Positions 48,344-57,558 of a stretch of DNA of 59,406 bases are shown here, piece after piece. The DNA is from Hoeflea sp. (GTDB taxonomy: Bacteria; Pseudomonadota; Alphaproteobacteria; Rhizobiales; Rhizobiaceae), in contig NZ_JACIYP010000022.1 in assembly GCF_014359905.1 (NCBI RefSeq), positions 1-59,406 of the forward strand, given 5' to 3'. Numbering within the stretch: position 1 is the stretch's first letter; each line of letters starts with the position of its first letter. The position numbers and the translations under genes are program-made. Below the pieces are notes generated by a model. The model made no database searches. It saw nothing but the letters and a program-made list of their open reading frames with translations, and was not told the origin of the DNA.

Positions 48344-49828
48344 TCATTTGTAGATAAAGCCGACGACGCCGTGATACCGGCCAGGCGGGAGCTCCGTTTC
48401 CATCCGGCCAAAGACGCGGTTGACCCGGCCCAGGAAGAAGCCCGCGCCATCACTGGGCGCATTGAAATTGTCATCCGGACGCGCCAGCGCATTTCGCGCC
48501 ACCGGTTTGACCAGATACGGGGTGGCGATCACAACCAGCTCGGTCTCCACGCGCGAATAGGCTCTGCTGCGGAACATCGTGCCGAAAACCGGGATCTTGC
48601 TGGCGCCCGGGACACCCTGCATGCTCTGCTGCAGGGTGTCGCGAACAAGTCCGGCCAGCGCAATCGACCCGCCGGACGGAAGCTCCACGGAGGTTTCGAT
48701 CTGCCGTGTGCGGAATTCCGTCGTGTTTCCTTCGGTCAGGGGTTCGGAGACCTCGGTGCTGATCTTGAGACTGATGCGACCCGCCGAAAGCACAACGGGG
48801 GTGAAGTTGAGCTTGATGCCGTACTGGTAGGATTCCGTGGCGATCGAGCCGTCCGGCTGATAGACGTTGCGCAGGATCTCGCCGCCGGACCTGAAGGCTG
48901 CGCTTTCGCCTGAGATTGCGGTCAGGCTCGGCTCCGCGAGCGTGCGAATCACCTTGGCTTGCTCCATGGCGTTGAGAACGCTTTCGATTCCGTATTTTCC
49001 AAGCGAACCGGTGATGGTCCCGCTGATGCCGGCGCCGGCGGTTTCTGCGGCGTTGTTCATCGTCAGAACGTCGAGACCGGAGCTGTTGGACACGGAATTG
49101 TTGAACCCGAGCTGCTTGAGCACTTCGCGGCTGACCTCGGCCACGGTGATCTTCAATGTCACCTGATCCTCGCCGTCGATTTTCAACAGGTTGACGATCT
49201 GGGACTGTTGCCGTCCTTCGGCGAAAATCGCGGCCGAGCCGCCATCCGTGCCGTCGGCGGTGATGTTGCGCGTCGTGGCCTCGCCGCCGGTGAGGAAGAT
49301 TTCTGCCAGCCGGGCCGCCTGGGCCGCATCCTGCGGGGTGCGCACCGAGCCGGTCAGCACGATGTTATCGGAAATGATTTCCACATTGATGTCCGAATCC
49401 GGCAGGAACCGGGCAAGGTGGGACTGGAGGCCGGAGACGTCGCGTTCGATCTCGAGATTGATGGCGACGATCTCTTCGCCGCCGGGACCGAAGATGAAGA
49501 TATTGGTCTGACCGACCGTCTTGCCGAACAGATACAGCCGGCGGGACGTGCGGGTCACCGCATCGGCGAGGCTCGGGTCGGCCACCAGGATATCATGGGC
49601 GTCGGTGGGCAGGTCGATCACGATCGCCTTGTTCAGACCCAGCTTGATCCGCTTGGTGACACCGGGGCCGGCTTGCCTGATCTTGATGACGCTTTCCGAT
49701 GCCGCAGCCGCGGACACGAGCCGGCCGCTGAACGGATCCACGGCGATGCCCGCGAACACGGCAGTGCCCACAAGAGCGATGCCGGCAATGGAGGACAGGA
49801 GCGATTTTGCTATGTGACGCACGTTCAT
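48344..49828 (-). CDS. cpaC: Outer-membrane secretin CpaC (RcpA)
   Basis: The 494-residue product has a signal region (cleavage around residue 40-45). An N-terminal pilus-formation domain follows (LGLNKAIVIDLPTDAHDILVADPS, with TNIFIFGPGGE), then a BON-like segment and the secretin domain. The last contains VLNAMEQAKVIRTLAEPSL, SGESAAFRSGGE and VPGASKIPVFGTMFRS. It forms the outer-membrane ring through which the Flp pilus passes. It lies eight bases after cpaB and 14 before cpaD. A separate gene at 52202 repeats only the N-terminal domain. Confidence 0.95.
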   Translation of the reverse strand: MNVRHIAKSLLSSIAGIALVGTAVFAGIAVDPFSGRLVSAAAASESVIKIRQAGPGVTKRIKLGLNKAIVIDLPTDAHDILVADPSLADAVTRTSRRLYLFGKTVGQTNIFIFGPGGEEIVAINLEIERDVSGLQSHLARFLPDSDINVEIISDNIVLTGSVRTPQDAAQAARLAEIFLTGGEATTRNITADGTDGGSAAIFAEGRQQSQIVNLLKIDGEDQVTLKITVAEVSREVLKQLGFNNSVSNSSGLDVLTMNNAAETAGAGISGTITGSLGKYGIESVLNAMEQAKVIRTLAEPSLTAISGESAAFRSGGEILRNVYQPDGSIATESYQYGIKLNFTPVVLSAGRISLKISTEVSEPLTEGNTTEFRTRQIETSVELPSGGSIALAGLVRDTLQQSMQGVPGASKIPVFGTMFRSRAYSRVETELVVIATPYLVKPVARNALARPDDNFNAPSDGAGFFLGRVNRVFGRMETELPPGRYHGVVGFIYK

Positions 49829-49836
49829 TCTCCGCT

Positions 49837-50646
49837 TCAGTTGGTGGCGCCAACTTTGGTTATGGTGCCAGAGCGGATCAGCTGGATGGCTGCAGAGCCG
49901 TCTTCGCCGCTCAGTAGATATGTCGCACCGTCAATGTCAGACTCCTGAACATCGGCCACGCTGCGCAGGGCAAGGGTCAGCCGATCGGCCATCTGCTGGG
50001 CGACGGTGATGATCTTTGTCTGTTCGGGGGTCAGCTCAAGTGTCGCCGTGGTTCCAACCGCGGTGCGGTTGCCTTCGGCGTCCTCTTCGATCCGCTGATC
50101 GATCGCCAGGATGCGGATATTGGACAGGATCACTTCCGTCAGAAATCCTTCTTCCCCTGTGTTGCGGCGCACCATGATCACATCCACCCGGTCGTTGGGA
50201 AGAATGAAGCCGCCGGCGCTGGTCGCCACCGAGATCTCGGTGGCGACGGCGCGCTTGCCGGCAGGAAGCAGCGACGACATGATCCGCGACGAAGAATCGA
50301 CGATTTTCTCGGGCCGGAGCGGCTCGCCGGCAAAGATCGGCAGACGAACGACGGCGCCGGTGAGCTCAGCGATCGCATCGGGACGAGCATCTCGGCGGAT
50401 CAGCCCTTCGATCACGCCATCTTCCGGCCAGCCCTTCCATTCGATGGTTTCCTCGTTGAGACGCGACCCCACCGGCAGGCTGGCGGTTGTCACCAGCACA
50501 TCAATGGTCGGCATCTTCTCGATGATCGGCGCGGAGGAGATTTCATTGACCTGGACAGTGGGTGAGGTCAGGTTCATGGCCAGATACCCGGCCAATCCTG
50601 CTGCCAGGACAGCCACTGCCATGATGACGACGCGGGCGGGTTTCAT
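49837..50646 (-). CDS. cpaB: Pilus assembly protein CpaB (RcpC)
   Basis: The 269-residue product has an N-terminal membrane anchor (RVVIMAVAVLAAGLAGYLAM). A SAF/beta-clip domain follows (about residues 48-125, VLVTTASLPVGSRLNEETIEW and AVVRLPIFAGEPL), then the RcpC domain (RAVATEISVATSAGGFILPNDRVDVI). It is a periplasmic component near the secretin, thought to bind peptidoglycan or assist secretin function. GAGGA lies upstream of the ATG. It begins a tight run cpaB-C-D-E-F-tadB-tadC, with a 297-base gap to cpaA that probably contains its promoter. Confidence 0.93.
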   Translation of the reverse strand: MKPARVVIMAVAVLAAGLAGYLAMNLTSPTVQVNEISSAPIIEKMPTIDVLVTTASLPVGSRLNEETIEWKGWPEDGVIEGLIRRDARPDAIAELTGAVVRLPIFAGEPLRPEKIVDSSSRIMSSLLPAGKRAVATEISVATSAGGFILPNDRVDVIMVRRNTGEEGFLTEVILSNIRILAIDQRIEEDAEGNRTAVGTTATLELTPEQTKIITVAQQMADRLTLALRSVADVQESDIDGATYLLSGEDGSAAIQLIRSGTITKVGATN

Positions 50647-50736
50647 GCTGATTCCTCAAACGAGTATTGGATAGGCTCGTCAGAGAATGCATGTACAATC
50701 GTGTAATTATGGTTAATGAGCCGCAACCAAACAGGG

Positions 50737-50751
50737 TTAACGCGAGATTAC
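50737..50751 (+). promoter_or_regulatory. Possible CtrA-type binding site upstream of cpaB
   Basis: TTAA-N7-TTAC lies about 95 bases upstream of the cpaB start and differs from the CtrA consensus TTAA-N7-TTAA at one base. It is in the only sizeable gap of the cpa run, where a promoter is expected. Evidence is a short motif only. Confidence 0.27.
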
Positions 50752-50943
50752 GGGCGATGCGCCCCTGGGCTCAGGGCCACAGCAGAAGCGCCTCGCGTCA
50801 AAAACCGGGACTTCCGGGATGCGAGCGGCATCGCCAAAGCAAGGCCGCCCGCCATGCCCGGCGAGCGGCTTGAAGTGCATTGGCAACCTACAGGATGGCG
50901 TCGCAGCGCGCAGCGGCGGGATCTGGCGCCTCGTGCCGAAGCT

Positions 50944-51459
50944 TCAGGACAGGTGGCTGAGCGCGCGCGTAAAAATCTCGGTGTCGGGATAGGTGGAGAA
51001 CGCCGCCGCCCCGATGGCCACGCCATAGGGAATCCCGGCGCGATCCTTGAAAAAATGCATCGGGATCGGAATCGGCGAGATCAGAAGCACGTTCTGGTTG
51101 GCGCGGATCATCAGCACGACCAGCGCCAGCAGACCGCCATAGATCCCGGTGAAGCCGAGCAAGGCGACCAGATCGATGTTGAAACCGTACCAGAGCGCCG
51201 CGGCGCTGAGAATCTTTGCGTCTCCGCCGCCCATCACATTGAAGGCGAACAGCGCGAAACAGCCAGCAAAGACAGTTGAGGCCGCGACCAGAGACCAGCC
51301 GAAGGTCGCCAGATCCATGCCGCTGAACGGCGCAATCACGAAGAATGAAGCCGCCAGGATGACCGAAACGCGGTTCGGGATCTTCATCGAGATGATATCG
51401 CAGAACGCCGCCATCGCCATGCAAAGCGGAAAAATCACAAAAATTGCGGCCTCGATCAT
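50944..51459 (-). CDS. cpaA: Prepilin peptidase CpaA (TadV)
   Basis: The 171-residue product is a type IV prepilin peptidase reduced to the membrane domain. Five or six hydrophobic helices carry two catalytic aspartates, one in FCDIISMKIPN near residue 21 and the other in the GxGD-like MGGGDAKIL. It cleaves and may methylate the Flp prepilin encoded 120 bases upstream. CAGGAG precedes the ATG. A 297-base gap separates it from cpaB; I see no gene there. Confidence 0.93.
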   Translation of the reverse strand: MIEAAIFVIFPLCMAMAAFCDIISMKIPNRVSVILAASFFVIAPFSGMDLATFGWSLVAASTVFAGCFALFAFNVMGGGDAKILSAAALWYGFNIDLVALLGFTGIYGGLLALVVLMIRANQNVLLISPIPIPMHFFKDRAGIPYGVAIGAAAFSTYPDTEIFTRALSHLS

Positions 51460-51523
51460 CGGCTTGCTCCTGACTCTGACCCGAGCCTAACGGGAAGACC
51501 TTAAAGAACAGCAACGGACCACG

Positions 51524-51550
51524 AGAAAAGCCGCCTCGAGAGGCGGCTTT
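51524..51550 (-). terminator. Rho-independent terminator after the Flp pilin gene
   Basis: AAAGCCGCCT pairs perfectly with AGGCGGCTTT around a four-base loop, and the minus-strand RNA continues TTTTCTCG. It lies between flp and cpaA, so it can raise the pilin:peptidase ratio by partial termination. Confidence 0.85.
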
Positions 51551-51579
51551 CGACTTTTCACGATACGGCCCAAGATTGC

Positions 51580-51762
51580 TTAGTGGATCTTGTTGGCAGC
51601 GTTCATCTTGTCCGACAGGCTGTTGAACTGGTTGCTCAAGGTGTTGCCGAGCGTGGTGGCGCCGGTGATCAGAGCGACCGAGATCAGGGCAGCGATCAGG
51701 CCGTACTCGATTGCCGTTGCGCCGGATTCGTCGTTAACAAAACGGTTCAGAAGATTCTTCAT
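51580..51762 (-). CDS. flp: Flp/PilA-type pilin
   Basis: The 60-residue product is a prepilin with a short charged leader (MKNLLNRFVNDESGA), the processing site before TAIEYGLIAAL with the conserved Glu-Tyr, one hydrophobic helix and a polar C-terminus. Cleavage by CpaA would release a mature subunit of about 46 residues that polymerises into the Flp pilus. AAGGA precedes the ATG. It is the first gene of the minus-strand pilus cluster and has its own terminator. Confidence 0.95.
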   Translation of the reverse strand: MKNLLNRFVNDESGATAIEYGLIAALISVALITGATTLGNTLSNQFNSLSDKMNAANKIH

Positions 51763-52201
51763 GGGTCTGTTCCTTCATCCACTTGGTGTTTTCAGCACTC
51801 CGCCTAACGCTTCGGTTGGTCGGATTTCACGATCATAGGAGAGGTGGTTTTCAAACCGCTTAATGAACATGGTTAGCAAAAACCTTCACGCCCGAAGCCG
51901 TCTGCATGGTAAAAAATGAACTAAACTTTCCGCGGCTGAGCGAGCCCCGGCGCCTTCGGCCATCCTCCCGGAAACCCTTGCCGCGCGGCTGCATCGCCCG
52001 TTGCCGTCGTGCCGTTCCTGCTGTTATGCAGCTCCTGCTATTATAAAGTGCGTTGCGCCGGCCAAGGGCTGGCCGCCATGTCTCACGCACGCCGGAAATC
52101 AGGTCGTTGCCAAAGAATTCGCCCGGATCGCCCGGCCTTAAGGCTTCATTCACCAATCCGCGCGATTTTAGGAGCCATATTCGCAATCCCGAGGTAACGG
52201 C
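51763..52201. other. Divergent intergenic region between flp and the pilus-formation gene
   Basis: About 440 bases separate the minus-strand pilin from plus-strand pilus genes and must hold promoters for both. The part next to flp (51830-51900) is AT-richer than its surroundings and contains TTAA and TTAG nine bases apart, which is off the CtrA spacing. No small gene or strong hairpin stands out. Confidence 0.4.
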
Positions 52202-52615
52202 ATGACTCACCCCATCCCTGTTCGACGCCGGTTTATGCTTGTCGCATGCGGTTTGGCCCTGGCTGCGCTGTCGTCAACTCAGGTTCAGGCGACGGAGGAT
52301 GTGATCCGGGTGTTCATGGATCACGCCCGCATCCTCAAACTCGACCGCATGGTCTCCAAGGTGATTATCGGCAATTCCGATGTCGCCGACGTGACCGTCT
52401 CGGATCCGCAGACAATCGTGCTGACCGGCAAATCCTACGGCACGACAAACCTCGTCATTCTCGATCAGGCTGGCGATGCCATCGTCGACGAGCGCATCCT
52501 GGTGTCGGTCGACGAGGCCAATACGCTTCGGGTTTTCAAACAGACGTCGCGGTCGGTGTATTCGTGCTCGCCGTCCTGCGAAGAACATGTGCCAACGGCC
52601 TCGGCCACGCCCTGA
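52202..52615 (+). CDS. Stand-alone pilus-formation N-terminal domain protein
   Basis: The 137-residue product has a signal peptide (cleavage after VQA near residue 30). A single domain equal to the N-terminal domain of CpaC follows (LDRMVSKVIIGNSDVADVTV, TNLVILDQAGD). The C-terminus carries a cysteine pair (YSCSPSCEEH). It lacks the secretin part altogether. Similar genes sit near tad loci in other rhizobia, to my recollection, so it is probably a periplasmic accessory of the pilus secretin. GAGG precedes the ATG. Confidence 0.85.
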   Translation: MTHPIPVRRRFMLVACGLALAALSSTQVQATEDVIRVFMDHARILKLDRMVSKVIIGNSDVADVTVSDPQTIVLTGKSYGTTNLVILDQAGDAIVDERILVSVDEANTLRVFKQTSRSVYSCSPSCEEHVPTASATP

Positions 52616-52760
52616 AACTGACGCGTTCCGGGCTGACGCCGCGTCCTGCGGTTGATGCTTGATTAAACACGCGCAGCGTCTTGTCCCGGCCCGCGTTACG
52701 AAAATTCAACTAGTTTGCACTAGCGTTGCTCCCTGACACTGCATGTCCGGGAGTCCGACG

Positions 52761-53390
52761 ATGAACCTCGACGATCAAACACATAACCGGCAGGCGCCGC
52801 CGCGGCGGATGCGGCGGCTTTTTGCTCGTTTGGGACGATCCCGGGATGGCACCGCCGCAATCGAGTTCGGCCTTCTGGCATTTCCGTTTTTCCTTCTGAT
52901 CTTCGCCACCATCGAAGCCTTCATCGCCTTTGCAGGCGAACAATTGCTGGAAAACGCCGTCGACACCATGAGCCGGCAGATCCGCACCGGCCAGATCACG
53001 GCCGGCATGGGCCGCCCCACGGACAAAACCGCGGACCAGTTTCGCGCCTTGTTCTGCGGCGAGATCAGCCTGATGATCAAATGCGTCGACAAGGAAGATC
53101 CGGCAGACCAGAAGCTCTATCTCGACGTCCGTGAGTTCGCGACATTCGCCGCCATTCCCAATTACATCCCCAAGGTCAGCAACGACCAGTTCTCGGATCT
53201 TGATACGACCGACTTTGCCTACGATCCCGGCGGGGCCAAGACCATCAACGTCGTGCGGGCCTATTACCGTTGGGAAGTGATGACGGATCTCGTACGGCCC
53301 TTCATCACCAATATCCGGAAGGATGGCGAAATGCCGCGCGACTACCTGATGGTGGCGACCGCCGCGTTTCGCAACGAAAACTACCCGTGA
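52761..53390 (+). CDS. TadE/TadG-like minor pilin
   Basis: The 209-residue product has a basic lead, then a prepilin-like motif (RDGTAAIEFGLLAFPFFLL, with the conserved Glu-Phe) and one N-terminal hydrophobic helix. A periplasmic domain with two cysteines (FCGEISLMIKC) follows. This is the TadE/TadG pattern of minor pseudopilins. ATG at 52761 has GGGAG seven bases upstream; an ATG at 52743 has none. It belongs with the next gene, 26 bases downstream, and the divergent cpa cluster. Confidence 0.88.
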   Translation: MNLDDQTHNRQAPPRRMRRLFARLGRSRDGTAAIEFGLLAFPFFLLIFATIEAFIAFAGEQLLENAVDTMSRQIRTGQITAGMGRPTDKTADQFRALFCGEISLMIKCVDKEDPADQKLYLDVREFATFAAIPNYIPKVSNDQFSDLDTTDFAYDPGGAKTINVVRAYYRWEVMTDLVRPFITNIRKDGEMPRDYLMVATAAFRNENYP

Positions 53391-53416
53391 GCGCCGATCC
53401 GGACTTGGAGACAGGC

Positions 53417-54016
53417 ATGAACCCACAAGGAAACACGGTCATGACGGGAATTCTGATTGGACTGAAGCGCACGGCCCGGAAGCTTCGCGGCGACCGCGCA
53501 GGCGTGGGCGCCGTCGAATTCGCTCTTATCGCCCCGGTGCTGATCGTTCTCTACATGGGGTCTTTGGAAATTTCCGTCGCCATGTCCGTCAACAAGAAGC
53601 TGGCCCGCGCCTCCAGCACCGTGGCCGACCTGGTGACGCAGGAGGAAGAAGTGGACAAGGCCATGCTCCGGTCCATGCTCAATGTGGCGCAAAGTGTGAT
53701 GACGCCCTTCCGCTCGGACGGCATGAAGGTGAAGATCACCGGAATTTCGATCGACAGTGCGGGCGTCGGCAAGACCGCATGGTCATGGCAGGAGGACGAT
53801 ACGAAGGCTTACACCGTCGGATCCACGCAAGCCCTGCCGAAAGACCTGGCGGTCCCCGATACGTTTCTGGTGCGCACAGAGATCGAGTTCGACCACGAAT
53901 TGCTGATGGTCATGCCCGGAATTCAGGACATCGACATCAAGACGCTTCACATGAAGAAGGCCTACCATCTTCGTCAGCGCGTCGGTGACAGCGTGACCTG
54001 CGATGAGTGCAAGTGA
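53417..54016 (+). CDS. TadE/TadF-like minor pilin
   Basis: The 199-residue product shows the pseudopilin motif RAGVGAVEFALIAPVLIVL with a following hydrophobic helix. A soluble domain comes next, ending in a cysteine pair (VTCDECK). ATG at 53417 has GGAG six bases upstream; a second ATG at 53441 with AAGGA is an alternative. It is the second of two TadE/G-like genes. A large TadG with a von Willebrand A domain, often found third in such sets, is not present here. Confidence 0.85.
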   Translation: MNPQGNTVMTGILIGLKRTARKLRGDRAGVGAVEFALIAPVLIVLYMGSLEISVAMSVNKKLARASSTVADLVTQEEEVDKAMLRSMLNVAQSVMTPFRSDGMKVKITGISIDSAGVGKTAWSWQEDDTKAYTVGSTQALPKDLAVPDTFLVRTEIEFDHELLMVMPGIQDIDIKTLHMKKAYHLRQRVGDSVTCDECK

Positions 54017-54109
54017 TGATGTGATCCCGACAGGCGGTTCCCGCCCGGGCAGGACGCACCGATCCGCCGGAGCACGAATTTCAAGGCGCCCGACACAGAC
54101 ACCGGGACT

Positions 54110-55054
54110 TCATTGCGCCGGAAGCGCGGCGGCGTCATCCGCCGGCAGAGCTTCGACAAGACCGCGAATATGGCGGTAGTCTTCCGGATCCGGGACCGTA
54201 TACCCGCCGCCATGGACCGGTTCGAAAATATCCAGCAAACCCGGTGCGGAAATCGGCATCTGGTCGAGGAACGCCCCCAGGGCCTCGGCGAGATCGTCCG
54301 GCAGCGTCCGGTGCACCGCATGCGGGCCATAGGGGATGCGCTGCGACGACCACACCATTCGAAGCGAATCGGAGGCCTCGATCTCCACCAGGTTCCAGCC
54401 GCCAAACAATGCAGTCACATCCGAACCGGCATCGCCCGGCCGGTCAGGTATCCAGCCGAAGAAGCCGTCGACTTCGCCCGCCCGGTAAAGCTCGATGACC
54501 GAGCGGACGCTGCCCGCGCGCACCAGGTGCGGCGCCTCGAGACCGCCGGTCTGGATCGCCTGCTGCGGAAGTTGCCAGCCCGACACAGATTCTTCCCGGG
54601 AATAGGCCACCCTCAGGTCGGAAATCTGCCTGGTGACGCTGTCGCGAACCACAAGCACAGACCGGAAGCCGGTCGACCCATCGGCGGCAACCGGGCTTCG
54701 GAACGCCCGCACACAGCCGCACACCGCATCGGTCGCGGCAAAGGACCTGGTCGAGTGAATGGCGTAACCGACGCGACCGCTGGCATGCGCGTCAATCAAC
54801 GCTGCATAACTGCCCATCCTGATGATCTCGACCGGTATCCGCAACGCCGATGCAAAGGCTGATCGGACTGCTTCGAGCTTGGGAGGCGAAACCGCTGCGA
54901 CATGCGCTTCGACCATTCCAATGCGCAGGACAGGAACGGTTTCCCGGTAATCCGCGCGTGCGCCGGATGCCATGATCGCGCCCGCGCCCAATCCTGCCCA
55001 GCAGAGCATCCGGAACATGCCATAAAACGCGGCTGCAGGCTTCATCCCAAGCAT
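54110..55054 (-). CDS. PhnD-like periplasmic substrate-binding protein
   Basis: The 314-residue product has an N-terminal signal (cleavage near GARA) and a PhnD/SsuA-type type II periplasmic binding fold. The fold starts at VLRIGMVEAHV, with GSYAALIDAHASGRVGYAIH and ELYRAGEVDGFFGW. Family members bind phosphonate, phosphite or other small anions for an ABC importer. No permease or ATPase gene accompanies it. Two cysteines (VCGCVRAF) sit in the middle. The start is uncertain: ATG 55054 and 55045 both lack a clear ribosome site. It converges with the TadE/F-like gene. Confidence 0.75.
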   Translation of the reverse strand: MLGMKPAAAFYGMFRMLCWAGLGAGAIMASGARADYRETVPVLRIGMVEAHVAAVSPPKLEAVRSAFASALRIPVEIIRMGSYAALIDAHASGRVGYAIHSTRSFAATDAVCGCVRAFRSPVAADGSTGFRSVLVVRDSVTRQISDLRVAYSREESVSGWQLPQQAIQTGGLEAPHLVRAGSVRSVIELYRAGEVDGFFGWIPDRPGDAGSDVTALFGGWNLVEIEASDSLRMVWSSQRIPYGPHAVHRTLPDDLAEALGAFLDQMPISAPGLLDIFEPVHGGGYTVPDPEDYRHIRGLVEALPADDAAALPAQ

Positions 55055-55185
55055 AAAGCAATTATATCATGAATGCCCCCGGAAAGTGTGAACGAGGTGA
55101 AAACAAGGTTACCGGGGCCGCACCATCCCGACCCTTCCGGCGCAGACCGAATCCGGCTAGTTTGCGGGTCACCTGGAGACACTGC

Positions 55186-56406
55186 ATGGCGCGCGCATTT
55201 CTGTTTGTTCTTGATTCCTTCGGCATTGGCGGGGCACCTGATGCGCAGGCCTATGGCGATCTCGGGGCCAATACGCTGGGCCATATCGCCGAACAATGCG
55301 CAGGCGGCCTCGCCGACCGCCCGGGCCTGCGCCAGGGACCGCTGTCACTGCCGCACATGCAGTCGCTCGGCCTGGCCGAAGCGGCGCTGGCTGCGACAGG
55401 CAATCTGCCGGCGGGATGGGCGCGCGTGGCCCGGCCGCGCGGCATCCACGGCGCTGCCAGCGAAGTCTCGCGCGGCAAGGACACGCCCTCGGGACATTGG
55501 GAAATCACCGGGCAGCCGGTGATGTTCGACTGGGGTTATTTTCCCGATGAGGGGCCGGCTTTCGGTGAGGACCTGGTCGCCGCGATCATGGCCAAAGGCA
55601 ATGTGCCGGGCATCCTGGGGAATTGCCATGCCTCGGGCACCGAGATCATCGCCAGCCTCGGCGCCGAACACATGCGAACCGGCAAGCCGATCTGTTACAC
55701 ATCCTCGGATTCGGTGTTTCAGATCGCCGCGCATGAGGAGAGCTTCGGGCTGCAACGGCTGCTCGATCTCTGTCAGACCGTGCGCAAACTGGTCGATCCT
55801 CTCAATATCGGCCGCGTGATTGCGCGTCCCTTTGTCGGCTCCGCCGAAAAAGGTTTCGACCGCACCGGCAACCGCCGGGATTTCTCCGTGCCGCCGCCTG
55901 GCCCCACCCTGCTCGACCAGGTCAAGGCGAGCGGCCGCCGCGTCTTCGGCGTCGGCAAGATCAGCGACATCTTCGCCCATCAGGGCGTTACCGACATGCG
56001 CAAGGCAAGCGGCAATGCGGCGCTGTTCGAGGCCACGCTGAAAGCCACGCAGGACGCCGCCGACGGCGATCTCGTGTTCACCAATTTTGTCGATTTCGAC
56101 ATGCTGTATGGCCACCGCCGCGATGTCGCCGGCTATGCCGCGGCGCTCGAGGCCTTCGACGCCATGCTGCCGCGCTTCGCCAAGATGCTCAAGCCGGGCG
56201 ACCTGGTGCTGATGACGGCCGATCATGGATGCGACCCGACCTGGCGGGGCACCGACCACACACGCGAACGCGTGCCTGTGCTGGGCTTCGGACCCGGCGT
56301 GGCGGCGCGCGACATCGGCATCCGCACGAGCTACGCGGATATCGGCGCAACGCTGGGCCGGCATCTGGGTCTGCCCGAAGGCGCCAGTGGAAAGAGCTTT
56401 CTGTGA
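55186..56406 (+). CDS. deoB: Phosphopentomutase
   Basis: The 406-residue product interconverts ribose-1-P or deoxyribose-1-P and the 5-phosphates in nucleoside salvage. It is an alkaline-phosphatase-superfamily enzyme. Metal ligands are seen in [12 protein letters not shown] near the start and in [18 protein letters not shown] near the end, with the activating threonine in [15 protein letters not shown] precedes the ATG at 55186; an open frame extends upstream but lacks similarity. The adenosine deaminase start overlaps its stop by four bases. Confidence 0.96.
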   Translation: MARAFLFVLDSFGIGGAPDAQAYGDLGANTLGHIAEQCAGGLADRPGLRQGPLSLPHMQSLGLAEAALAATGNLPAGWARVARPRGIHGAASEVSRGKDTPSGHWEITGQPVMFDWGYFPDEGPAFGEDLVAAIMAKGNVPGILGNCHASGTEIIASLGAEHMRTGKPICYTSSDSVFQIAAHEESFGLQRLLDLCQTVRKLVDPLNIGRVIARPFVGSAEKGFDRTGNRRDFSVPPPGPTLLDQVKASGRRVFGVGKISDIFAHQGVTDMRKASGNAALFEATLKATQDAADGDLVFTNFVDFDMLYGHRRDVAGYAAALEAFDAMLPRFAKMLKPGDLVLMTADHGCDPTWRGTDHTRERVPVLGFGPGVAARDIGIRTSYADIGATLGRHLGLPEGASGKSFL

Positions 56407-57374
56407 CCGGGGCAGTCAGGAAGGCGGAGCTGCACTGCCATATCGAAGGCGCCGCCTCGCCTGAACTGGTCAGGGCGCAGGCGCGCAAATACGCCGCCGA
56501 TGTGTCCGGCTTCATTGCCGGCGACCGCTATGTCTGGTCGGATTTCACCGCGTTTCTTGTCGCCTATGACGGGGCGGCGTCGCTGTTTCGCGAACCGGAG
56601 GACTACGCCCTGCTGGCGCAGACCTATCTCGAGGGGATCGCCGCACAAGACGCCATCTATGCGGAGATCTTCGTCTCCCCCGATCACGCCATCGCCGCGG
56701 GCTTGTCGCCGTCGGCCTATTTCGACGGGCTGGCCCAGGGCATCGCCGCAGCCAAGGCCTCCACCGGGATCGAATGCCGGATGATCATTGTCGGGATCAG
56801 GCATCTCGGCGCGGAAAAGGTCGAGGCGGCGGCGCGGCTGGCGGCCACCAGGCCGCATCCGCTGATCACCGGGTTCGGCATGGCCGGCGAAGAACGATTC
56901 GGCAAGGTGGCTGACTATGCCCGCGCCTTTGAGATCGCCCGCGATGCGGGCCTTGGTATCACCATCCACGCCGGTGAACTGGCCGGACCCGACAGCGTGC
57001 GCGACGCCCTCGATCACATTCGCCCTGCCCGGATCGGCCACGGCGTGCGCGCCAGCGAGGACCAGGCTCTAGTCAGGCGGATTGCAGAGGCGGGCGTTGT
57101 GCTTGAGGTCTGCCCCGGTTCCAACCTGGCGCTGAAGCTCTATCCCGACATGTCCCGCCACCCGTTCGACCGCTTGCGGCGCGCGGGCGTGCGGGTGACG
57201 CTGAGTTCCGATGACCCGCCGCATTTCGGATCCTCGATCGGCCGGGAGTACCAGATGGCGGCCGATACCTGGGGTTACGGTGCGGCCGAACTGACCGCCA
57301 TCACCCGGACTTCGATCGAAGCAGCCTTTGTCGACGATGCGACCCGGACAATTCTCTTGGGACAGCTTGGCTGA
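56403..57374 (+). CDS. add: Adenosine deaminase
   Basis: The 323-residue product deaminates adenosine or deoxyadenosine to inosine. It shows the zinc HxH motif in [11 protein letters not shown] near residue 8, the substrate-binding [23 protein letters not shown] and the tandem aspartates in [12 protein letters not shown]. It starts with GTG at 56403, overlapping the deoB stop (GTGA), so the two are translationally coupled. Inosine phosphorolysis would supply the ribose-1-P used by DeoB, although no phosphorylase gene is in the window. Confidence 0.94.
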   Translation: MTGAVRKAELHCHIEGAASPELVRAQARKYAADVSGFIAGDRYVWSDFTAFLVAYDGAASLFREPEDYALLAQTYLEGIAAQDAIYAEIFVSPDHAIAAGLSPSAYFDGLAQGIAAAKASTGIECRMIIVGIRHLGAEKVEAAARLAATRPHPLITGFGMAGEERFGKVADYARAFEIARDAGLGITIHAGELAGPDSVRDALDHIRPARIGHGVRASEDQALVRRIAEAGVVLEVCPGSNLALKLYPDMSRHPFDRLRRAGVRVTLSSDDPPHFGSSIGREYQMAADTWGYGAAELTAITRTSIEAAFVDDATRTILLGQLG

Positions 57375-57558
57375 AACCGCTCCTGGCGGTTGCCGGAACC
57401 CGCCATTCGGTGTCTAACTCGGAGTGGATTACCACTGCGCTCCCGATATGACCTTCAGGACCGGAGCCGGTGACGGCAATTTTACAGACGGGACAGTCAC
57501 CGCGCCTTGATTCGTGCAATCAACGCGGCGTCCGGTCAGAGCGTCAGGGCAGGACAAT

